Shown here: piece after piece, positions 1 through 6,507 of the stretch
Position numbering within the stretch: position 1 is the stretch's first letter
How the letters are laid out: every line of letters starts with the position of its first letter
Assembly: GCA_019313025.1 (NCBI GenBank)
Contig: JAFDCA010000137.1
Coordinates: 1-9,318 of the forward strand
DNA length: 9,318 nucleotides
Reading direction: 5' to 3'
Source of the DNA: Deltaproteobacteria bacterium
Lineage (GTDB): Bacteria; Desulfobacterota; Desulfobacteria; Desulfobacterales; UBA11574
Made by a program: the position numbers and the translations under genes
The notes under the pieces: model-generated
The model's database searches: none
What the model saw: the letters and a program-made list of their open reading frames with translations, nothing else
Told to the model about the DNA's origin: nothing

Positions 1-319
1 AATATCGTTCAGTAGTTTGATTTTATTTTTTAATTTGAAATATTTCGAAAATGTTCTCTTTAACGCGCTCTACTTTGCTCAGACAGCTTCCCGACCTCAA
101 CGAAATCATCCAGCGGCTTACGGTAAATCGTGACCGTTATTCATTCAATCGGAACATATTTTTGGCAACTGCTATAACGAACTGATTTAGATTATTGATA
201 TTTAGAATTTGGAATTTATTTGATCTTTGATGCTTGGAATTTGGAATTTCAAAACAGCCGTGAAAAACTTATCCATGTCGCAACCTTTTTAGAAAAGCAC
301 TCGGAGGGCTCATTGCATT
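1..319. other. Intergenic region with no convincing gene
   Basis: This AT-rich stretch lies downstream of the last gene of the minus-strand operon. Short open frames exist on both strands, for example 51-185 on the plus strand (44 codons) and a 28-codon frame ending near 30 on the minus strand. None has a Shine-Dalgarno sequence or a family I recognise, and the frames overlap one another. The stretch could hold the decayed end of a gene lying to the left of the window. I found no hairpin followed by a T-run that would end the operon. A small palindrome (TGCAT-TTT-ATGCA, 314-326) spans the stop codon of the regulator gene, but it is too short to be a convincing terminator. Confidence 0.5.
204..249. 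repeat. Short GGAATTT direct repeats
   Basis: Two copies of GAATTTGGAATTT lie at 205-217 and 237-249, offset by 32 bp. Each copy is made of two 7-bp units of the form (A/G)GAATTT, giving four units in all, separated by an AT-rich spacer. They are seen directly in the sequence. From memory, similar GGAATTT-rich filler occurs between genes in several deltaproteobacterial genomes. No function is evident. Confidence 0.6.
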
Positions 320-1747
320 TTATGCATCCGGATTGGCGCTTCTTGGAAGCTTGATACGGTGTTTTTTCATGAGGGCCTGAAAGTTGGTTCTTTGAAGCCC
401 CACCTTCCGGGCGGCGCGGGTAACATTCCAGTCGTTTTTCATCAATGCATTCATCACGAAATTCTTTTCGACCTGAAGAACCGCTTTTTGCCGAATTTCT
501 TTTTTGACGCGCTTAAGTTCATCATTGGTTTCAGGAACATGGTCGATCAATTCTTCAATATCCGCCATCTCTCCCAAAAGCGGCAGTTCTTTGGAGCTTA
601 TGGTATCTTTTTCACACAAAATAACCGCCCGCTCAATGATATTTCTGAGTTGCCTGACGTTTCCGGGCCAATCATATGCCGTCAAACGTGCCACTGCTTC
701 ATCATCGAACCCAATGATTTTTTTTCCGAAATCAAGACAAAAATGTTGTAGAAAATGATAGGAAATGGGCAAAATATCTCTCTTTCTTTCTCTTAACGGA
801 GGGACAATGATCGGATATACATAAATTCGATAATAAAAATCTTTTCTGAAAGAACCCGCTTCAACCATTTCTTCAAGATTTTGATTGGTGGCAAAAATCA
901 ATCGAACATCCACTTTCTCGGTTTTGGTGCTACCCAAGGGCAGGAATTCTCGATTTTCTAAAAACCTTAATAATTTACTCTGAACGCTCAAGCTGATATT
1001 GCTGATTTCGTCCAGAAAAACGGTTCCGCCGTTTGCCAGGGTGAAGATACCGTTTTTGTCAGCGCGTGCATCCGTAAACGCGCCTTTGGCGTAACCGAAA
1101 AGTTCGCTTTCTAAAAGGGTGTCTGACAGGGTGCCGCAATCTACAGCAAAAAATACGTTGCTCTTTCTACGGCTATTGGCATGAATCGCTCTTGAGATCA
1201 GCTCTTTACCGGTTCCGCTTTCCCCATAAACAAGGACCGTGGCATCGGTGGGGGCAACTTTTTGAACCATGGAAATGACCTTTTTAATTTTTGGGCTTTC
1301 TCCGATGAGTTGGTGGGAAAATGTTTTTCGGTGCTTTTTCTGTTCCAGAAATTTTCGATTCTGAAGCAGCCTCTCTTTCTGAACGAGGGCTTGTTGGACA
1401 ACCGAGCGCAGTTCGTGCGGTGTGAATGGTTTCGGGAGGTAGTCAAAGGCACCCATCTTCATCACTTCAACGGCCGAAGAAACACTGGCATATCCGGTGA
1501 TAACGATGACCATGGTTTCCGGATAAGACGCTTTCAATCGTCGAAGAACTTCCATACCGCCTAAGTTACTCATTTTTAAATCTGTGACCACCACATCGAA
1601 TATGGTTTCATCCACCATTTTTAATGCATCATGTCCATTGAGGGCATACCGGACGTCATAATCCATTTTTGAGAGTATTTTGACGCAGTTTCGGCAAATC
1701 GCAGGCTCATCATCAATGATAAGGATGAAAGGATTATGGGCGGTCAT
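320..1747 (-). CDS. NtrC-family sigma-54-dependent response regulator
   Basis: This is a 475-residue activator that would bind enhancer DNA and use ATP to open sigma-54 promoters when phosphorylated. Residues 7-120 form a receiver: acidic pair D12/D13, phosphoacceptor D56, T84 and K106. Residues about 145-385 are the AAA+ domain, with Walker A GESGTGKE (175-182), Walker B VFLDE (243-247) and arginine-finger region FRKDFYYRI (300-308). A Fis-type helix-turn-helix sits at about 440-466. The sigma-54 contact loop reads GAFTDA (222-227) rather than the usual GAFTGA, an unusual substitution. The frame stays open up to 1933, but the start at 1747 is preferred: it has AAAGGA 7 nt upstream, begins right at the receiver domain, and lies 1 nt after the stop of the kinase gene, while the extension would overlap that gene by 185 nt. 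It is last in the operon and is the likely output of the two kinases upstream. The family is certain; the targets are unknown. Confidence 0.95.
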   Translation of the reverse strand: MTAHNPFILIIDDEPAICRNCVKILSKMDYDVRYALNGHDALKMVDETIFDVVVTDLKMSNLGGMEVLRRLKASYPETMVIVITGYASVSSAVEVMKMGAFDYLPKPFTPHELRSVVQQALVQKERLLQNRKFLEQKKHRKTFSHQLIGESPKIKKVISMVQKVAPTDATVLVYGESGTGKELISRAIHANSRRKSNVFFAVDCGTLSDTLLESELFGYAKGAFTDARADKNGIFTLANGGTVFLDEISNISLSVQSKLLRFLENREFLPLGSTKTEKVDVRLIFATNQNLEEMVEAGSFRKDFYYRIYVYPIIVPPLRERKRDILPISYHFLQHFCLDFGKKIIGFDDEAVARLTAYDWPGNVRQLRNIIERAVILCEKDTISSKELPLLGEMADIEELIDHVPETNDELKRVKKEIRQKAVLQVEKNFVMNALMKNDWNVTRAARKVGLQRTNFQALMKKHRIKLPRSANPDA

Positions 1748-1748
1748 C

Positions 1749-3209
1749 TTAATTTCCTTTGTTGTGTGGAAGCCTGATGGTAAACGTCGTACCCTCACCC
1801 GGCCGGCTATGAACACGGATATCGCCGCCGTGCCGTCCGATGATCCCATGTGTAATGGCCAAACCGAGACCGGTTCCGATTTCCCGGGTGGTAAAAAAAG
1901 GTTCAAAAATTTTATCCAGAACCTCGGCCGCAATTCCTTTTCCGGTATCGCTCACTGTTATGTTGACCAATTGATTGTCCGGAGAAAAGTCTGTTGAAAC
2001 TGTAATTGTACCTCCAGGGTCCGTGGCGTCGGTGGCATTGAGGATAAGATTGATGAACGCCTGTTGAATCTGTTCTTTATCCAGCAGCAATTTCGGTACT
2101 TTTTCGGAAAGTTCATTTAAAATTTGTATATCTTTGAATTCAGCCTGTTTGCGGGTTAGTTGGATACATTCAGTAATAATATCGTTAATGTTGTGATGTT
2201 TTTTAGCCGGTTTTGTCTGACGGGCAAAATCGAGAAGGCTGGCAACAATTTTTCGGCAACGAAGCGTTTCATTGGTGATCGTCTCCAACTCTTCGTACAT
2301 GGGATTGTCCGGATCGATGTCCTCCTGGATCAACATGGCTGTTGTTAGGATGGTGGTGAGCGGGTTGTTGATCTCATGCGCAACGCCGGCGGACAATCGA
2401 CCGATGGAGGCCAGCTTGTCCTTCTGCATCATCGCTTGTCGGCCATTGATATCCGCCGTAATATCCCGGGAAAGCTCGATGGCACCGATCACTTCACCAT
2501 TTTCAAAAAGCGGATATGCGGAAATTGAATAATAGACATTTTTATTGTCCTTGTCTTTGTGAATATGGGTTTCCGTTGTCGGCTTTCGGGTCATCAGTGT
2601 TTCTTTAAGGGGGCACTTATGATCTTCGCCGGAACATGGCGTTGTCAGCCTGTGAGTAATTTCATAGCAGTATCGACCCACAGCCTCTTTTCGTTTAAGA
2701 CCCAATTTGTTTAGAAGGGTTTCGTTGATATCCAAAATCCGGTAGTCGGAACCGATGACCAGCACATCTTCTTGAATCAGTTCATTGATGAAAATATCAT
2801 ACATGGCCCTGTTACGGTCATATTCTTTCAATTTTTTCCGCATTGAAATTTTGTCAAAGGCCCTTACCATCGCCATTTCCAGCGCGTCATCGTTAATCGG
2901 TTTCGTAATAAAATCAGTTGCTTCATGCTTCAAGCTTTTTATGTCAAGATCCAAATCTCCGTGTCCGGTCAGCATAATGACTTCCGTTTCCTGATGGCTA
3001 TTTTTTATTTTTCTAAGAAGGTCGATGCCGTCGATGCCGGGCATTTTTATATCGGTGATCACCACCGGGATGTCCTTTTCTTTTAGAATATCAAGCGCCT
3101 GCACCCCGTTTTCAGCAGTGAAAACCTCATAACCTCCATGGGACAATGAAATATCTAAAACTTCCCGAAGATCGGCTTCATCATCTACTAGCAATATTGT
3201 TTTTTTCAT
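1749..3209 (-). CDS. Soluble receiver-PAS-histidine kinase (hybrid with N-terminal receiver)
   Basis: This is a 486-residue cytoplasmic kinase with no membrane segment. Residues 3-120 are a receiver (D9/D10, phosphoacceptor D53, T81, K103). A short linker leads into a PAS domain (about 135-255). HisKA follows, with the phosphorylated H278 in the motif GVAHEINNPL, and then a HATPase_c domain with N-box N391, G1 DTGKGI (421-426), FEPFFTT (435-441) and G2 GTGLGL (445-450). All catalytic residues look intact. The PAS domain carries a cysteine cluster (C181, C192, C199, with H186) closely like one in the neighbouring membrane kinase, so it may sense a metal, an Fe-S cluster or redox state (inference). 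The start ATG overlaps the TGA of the upstream kinase as ATGA, with AAAGGA 9 nt before it, so translation is probably coupled. The N-terminal receiver suggests that this kinase is itself controlled by phosphorylation, perhaps from the heme kinase, and that it passes phosphate to the NtrC-type regulator that follows. Confidence 0.95.
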   Translation of the reverse strand: MKKTILLVDDEADLREVLDISLSHGGYEVFTAENGVQALDILKEKDIPVVITDIKMPGIDGIDLLRKIKNSHQETEVIMLTGHGDLDLDIKSLKHEATDFITKPINDDALEMAMVRAFDKISMRKKLKEYDRNRAMYDIFINELIQEDVLVIGSDYRILDINETLLNKLGLKRKEAVGRYCYEITHRLTTPCSGEDHKCPLKETLMTRKPTTETHIHKDKDNKNVYYSISAYPLFENGEVIGAIELSRDITADINGRQAMMQKDKLASIGRLSAGVAHEINNPLTTILTTAMLIQEDIDPDNPMYEELETITNETLRCRKIVASLLDFARQTKPAKKHHNINDIITECIQLTRKQAEFKDIQILNELSEKVPKLLLDKEQIQQAFINLILNATDATDPGGTITVSTDFSPDNQLVNITVSDTGKGIAAEVLDKIFEPFFTTREIGTGLGLAITHGIIGRHGGDIRVHSRPGEGTTFTIRLPHNKGN

Positions 3210-5485
3210 CGTTTTGAATCCTTTGCAGGAAAAATTAACCTGAAACAGGTCTCCCCTGTTTCGTTCATGGTTGCGCTAATGTCTCCATGGCAATCTTTGA
3301 TAATTCCATAACTGATGGAAAGGCCGAGACCGGTTCCCTTTCCGACTTCCTTGGTGGTAAAAAAAGGCTCAAATATCTTATCGGCGATGTCTTCTGAAAT
3401 CCCTATACCGCTGTCAATGACTTCAACGATCACGGCCTTTTCCTCTAATTTCGTTTTAAGTGTAATCTTTTTCATACCCAAGGCAGATTCTGGAGACAAC
3501 CACTTTTCCTCTATGGCATCTCTTGCATTTAAAAGAAGATTGATGAACACTTGCTCCATACGGCTGGGATCTGCCATGATGGTCGGCAAATTCTCATCGA
3601 TATCCCAAATCACATCAATGCCTCTCACTTTGAGCTGTTGGCAAAAAATATCAAAGGCTCTTTTCAGCACATCATTGACCTGCACCTCAGCCAACACAAC
3701 GTCCGATTTTCTGGCGAATTGTCTCATATGACTGATGATGTTTGCGCTGCGATTTACATTTCGGTCTATTTTTTCAAGCATGGTATAAAGATCTTTGTCT
3801 TCGATAACTTCATTATTATTTATTTTTTTTAAGCAAAAGCTGCTGGCGGTTTTTATGACCGAAAGCGGCTGGTTCAATTCATGGGCAATGCCGGTGGCCA
3901 TTTCTCCCAATGTTGCCATCTTGCCGGCATGAATGAGTTGTTGTTCGGCTTCAAGCCGTTTGGTGATATCGCTGGTGGTAACAAGAAGCACTTTTTGCCC
4001 CAAGTACTCTGATGGTGAAAGTCGGATGGCGACAAAAAGCATTCTCCCGCGTTTGTCGACATGCTTAACCTGCTTGATGTAGGCAGAGGTCATTATTTTG
4101 AAACCATAATGATCTTTTTCTTCGTCCAGAAACAAGTCCAGAAAAGATCGATGGATGATCTCATCCTTTTCGTATCCGTAAACATCTTTTACGCTTTTAT
4201 TGCAGTCGAGTATTTCAAGAGTATTTACATCCAGCACAAAAACAGCGTTGGGAATGTTGTTGAAAATGGCGTAATATTTTCTTTCCGATTTTTCGAGCCG
4301 TTCTTCAAGCTGCTTCATACGGGTGATATCGAGGCACACTTCCATGACCGAAACAATATTGCCCTGTGCGTCCTGAATCGGCGACGTTCTGGCAAGCCAA
4401 TACGTTGTATTGCCGTTCTTGTCCATACCGGTTTCCTGACCGTAGTGAGATCGTCCGTCTTTGAATGTCTTTTCCACCGGACAGACCTTGCATTTTTCAT
4501 CACGTTTTTTATACACACGGAAACAGAAATCTCCAGGGGTTGGATTAAACGTTTCTTCAAATTCCTTGTTGTAACTGATGAGCTGATAGTTTCGGTCTTG
4601 AATGGATATCAAACAGGGGACAAGCTCAAAAAGATTCTGGTATTCATCTCTTTGTTTTTCAAGTTGGGCCCGCTTTGACGCAATTCTGTTGCCCATCTCG
4701 TTGATGGCCACAAACAATTGCCCTATTTCGTCGTTTTGATTGATGTCGATATTGCTTAAATACTCCCCTTTGGCAATGAGATTGCTGGCATCAATGAGCT
4801 TTTTTATAGGCTGATTGACAAATTTCAACACAAAGACAAAAATGATGGCAGAAGTTACCAGAAAAGCAAAAACAGCCAGAAAAATGATTCCGTTTTTAAG
4901 AAACGCGATGTCGTTATCTGTCTGCTCAAGGGAGACCACCACATCCAGCGCCCCCAGTATCTTTTTCCCTTCGGGATGCACATGGCAGGAATCGGACGAA
5001 CAGCCGGCTTCATTCCGGATCGGACTGATAATCCCTAAAAGATGATGCCCATTAGAAGAATAAAACGTCCTGGTTTTTTGTGACAAATCAAGCTCGGCCA
5101 GAGGCGGTTCTTCCCGATGGCACACATCACAGGCTTCTGCTTTTATATTGGTCGCCAGGTCGATTTCCAAGGGGCGGTTCGAAAATTTTATTTGTCCTTT
5201 TTTGTTATATATCCGAATCGTATCAATTTCTTTTTGTTTGCTGATATTGTTAATGATTTGGTTGATGTCTTCTCTTGAATTCAGCATCATGGCATAATGG
5301 GCACCAAGAATAATGGTATTGCTCAATCTGTCGGTTCCCACCATAATGTCTTTCATAATCTTTTTGGTCTGATATTTAATATTAAAATAGGCCCATACGG
5401 ATATGCTCAAAAGCAACGTCAGACCCACGGATAGGATCAGCTTTGAAACCAGATTGAGATGAAGATGTTGAAATGGCTTAGGCAT
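3206..5485 (-). CDS. Membrane sensor histidine kinase with periplasmic heme c motifs
   Basis: This is a 759-residue inner-membrane kinase. A transmembrane helix at about 14-36 is followed by a periplasmic sensor of some 160 residues and a second helix at about 198-221. Then come HAMP (221-273), PAS (about 283-390), a second PAS (about 400-510), HisKA with H535 (GIAHELNQPL), and HATPase_c with N653, DSGIGI (691-696), FEPFFTT (705-711) and GTGLGL (717-722). The periplasmic part has two c-type heme motifs, CDVCH (119-123) and CSSDSCH (162-168, a CX4CH form). H63, H147, H148 and H170 are possible distal ligands. Periplasmic exposure fits heme attachment by the Ccm/Ccs machinery. Such heme-bearing sensor kinases are widespread in deltaproteobacteria, but to my knowledge their signals are mostly undefined; redox state, NO or CO are candidates (inference). 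The first PAS has a cysteine cluster (C321, C332, C335). An in-frame TTG at 5554 would add 23 residues, but its Shine-Dalgarno is too close. The 3' end overlaps the next kinase by 4 nt. Confidence 0.93.
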   Translation of the reverse strand: MPKPFQHLHLNLVSKLILSVGLTLLLSISVWAYFNIKYQTKKIMKDIMVGTDRLSNTIILGAHYAMMLNSREDINQIINNISKQKEIDTIRIYNKKGQIKFSNRPLEIDLATNIKAEACDVCHREEPPLAELDLSQKTRTFYSSNGHHLLGIISPIRNEAGCSSDSCHVHPEGKKILGALDVVVSLEQTDNDIAFLKNGIIFLAVFAFLVTSAIIFVFVLKFVNQPIKKLIDASNLIAKGEYLSNIDINQNDEIGQLFVAINEMGNRIASKRAQLEKQRDEYQNLFELVPCLISIQDRNYQLISYNKEFEETFNPTPGDFCFRVYKKRDEKCKVCPVEKTFKDGRSHYGQETGMDKNGNTTYWLARTSPIQDAQGNIVSVMEVCLDITRMKQLEERLEKSERKYYAIFNNIPNAVFVLDVNTLEILDCNKSVKDVYGYEKDEIIHRSFLDLFLDEEKDHYGFKIMTSAYIKQVKHVDKRGRMLFVAIRLSPSEYLGQKVLLVTTSDITKRLEAEQQLIHAGKMATLGEMATGIAHELNQPLSVIKTASSFCLKKINNNEVIEDKDLYTMLEKIDRNVNRSANIISHMRQFARKSDVVLAEVQVNDVLKRAFDIFCQQLKVRGIDVIWDIDENLPTIMADPSRMEQVFINLLLNARDAIEEKWLSPESALGMKKITLKTKLEEKAVIVEVIDSGIGISEDIADKIFEPFFTTKEVGKGTGLGLSISYGIIKDCHGDISATMNETGETCFRLIFPAKDSKR

Positions 5486-5492
5486 GGTTGGG

Positions 5493-5498
5493 TCCTTT
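5493..5498 (-). promoter_or_regulatory. Ribosome binding site fixing the heme-kinase start
   Basis: AAAGGA lies 7 nt before the ATG at 5485. Neither of the upstream in-frame candidates, TTG at 5554 and ATG at 5518, has a well-placed Shine-Dalgarno. The same AAAGGA sequence precedes the nuclease, receiver-kinase and NtrC-type genes, which supports it as the local signal. With this start the first helix begins about 14 residues from the N-terminus, as expected for such kinases. Confidence 0.7.
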
Positions 5499-5525
5499 AT
5501 GTGCTTTTTGTTGGTCATTGTACAT

Positions 5526-5554
5526 TTATTAGCATCGCCATATTTTTTTTTCAA
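5526..5554 (-). promoter_or_regulatory. Weak candidate promoter ahead of the kinase trio
   Basis: In the 89-bp gap between the transporter and the heme kinase, reading the minus strand, TTGAAA (5554-5549) is followed after 17 nt by TAATAA (5531-5526). The -35 matches the sigma-70 consensus at 5 of 6 positions and the -10 at only 3 of 6. The gap is the widest inside the operon, so the kinase trio could have its own promoter. AT-rich sequence makes chance matches likely. Confidence 0.25.
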
Positions 5555-5574
5555 CAGCCTCTCTTTAAAGACGT

Positions 5575-6507
5575 CTATATGTTCCTTCCGATGGAAGAAA
5601 GGGGTATTGGCTTCTTTTGTTTATAATGAATAATCAGTATCCCGGCTACGATCAACAGCATGGCAATAAGGATGTTAATGGTTATCGGTTCCCCTAAAAT
5701 CAGCCCCCCTAATACAACGCCGGTGATGGGCATAATAAAGATAAAAGAATGCAATGCCACGGCCCCGTATTTTTGCAGCAAACTCATCCAGACCACAAAA
5801 CCAAAGGATGCCGTTACCAAACTCTGATACACCATGGCACCGATAATTTTGGCATCAATAACCGCAATCATTTGGTGATCCCATAAAACACCTGCCATAA
5901 AAAACAACGGCACCGAAAAAAACATGGGAAAAAGTGCCAGCTGAAACGGCTGAAACGCGGATATAATCCGTTTGGTATAAACCGCATTGCAGGCCCAGAG
6001 AAAGGCGGCCGTCAGGATCATCATATCCCCTATATTAAACTCGCTCGTCACCCCTTTTTTCTCTAAAAATACGAAAGCAACACCGGCAAAACCCATTAAG
6101 ATGCCAATAATTTTTCGTTGGGTAATCCGATCACCGGGAATAAAAAAATGTGCCAGAAACAGGGTAAAAAAAGGCTGAAAATTCGCAAGCAGGGTTCCAC
6201 GAGAAGCATTGCTTTTGTTGAGACCAAGATAGAAAAGAGATAATTGGATTGTAAAAACAATAGAGATCACAAAAAGTTGAAGGATCTGCTCTTTTTTAAT
6301 TTTAAAAGACCGTCCGGTGATTCTTGCCCATAAGAAAATGGTTATTGATGCAATACCGAACCTTATGCCTGCCGAAGTAAAGACACCGATACCTTCAAGA
6401 CTGATTTTAATGGCCACGGCATTGGCGCCGAAGAGCATGCATATGAACACCGTAAAGACGGCAGCCAATAAAGAGAGGTCTTTATTTTGATCTGCAGCGT
6501 CTATCAT
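5575..6507 (-). CDS. EamA/DMT-superfamily transporter (10 TM)
   Basis: This is a 310-residue integral membrane protein of the drug/metabolite transporter superfamily. It is almost wholly hydrophobic, with about ten predicted helices arranged as two EamA repeats (about 12-150 and 160-296). Repeat 1 has the typical opening FGANAVAIK (26-34). Repeat 2 ends with the characteristic LGEPIT (271-276) before the last helix, followed by a basic tail. Members export or import small metabolites such as amino acids, nucleotides or sugars; nothing here shows the substrate. The ATG at 6507 shares one base with the TGA of the nuclease gene (TGATG), and no strong Shine-Dalgarno is present, so translation is probably coupled to that gene. 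A TTG one codon earlier (6510) is also possible. A role alongside the downstream kinases is not evident. The family is certain and the function unknown. Confidence 0.92.
   Translation of the reverse strand: MIDAADQNKDLSLLAAVFTVFICMLFGANAVAIKISLEGIGVFTSAGIRFGIASITIFLWARITGRSFKIKKEQILQLFVISIVFTIQLSLFYLGLNKSNASRGTLLANFQPFFTLFLAHFFIPGDRITQRKIIGILMGFAGVAFVFLEKKGVTSEFNIGDMMILTAAFLWACNAVYTKRIISAFQPFQLALFPMFFSVPLFFMAGVLWDHQMIAVIDAKIIGAMVYQSLVTASFGFVVWMSLLQKYGAVALHSFIFIMPITGVVLGGLILGEPITINILIAMLLIVAGILIIHYKQKKPIPLSSIGRNI

Noticed and set aside
51..185. A 44-codon plus-strand frame with a fairly protein-like sequence, plus competing short frames on the opposite strand
   Set aside because: No Shine-Dalgarno, no recognised family, and both strands look equally plausible. 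At most it is a decayed remnant.
236..249. Possible CRISPR or regulatory array from the GGAATTT repeats
   Set aside because: The units are too short, too AT-rich and too few, and there are no regular spacers or cas genes.
1748..1933. N-terminal extension of the NtrC-type regulator by 62 residues
   Set aside because: It would lie wholly inside the kinase gene in another frame, has no good start signal, and adds sequence before the normal beginning of a receiver domain.
4061..4678. A 205-codon plus-strand open frame inside the heme kinase gene
   Set aside because: It is a shadow of a gene whose domains are unambiguous on the minus strand. Its composition (rich in F, long hydrophobic runs) is typical of antisense frames.
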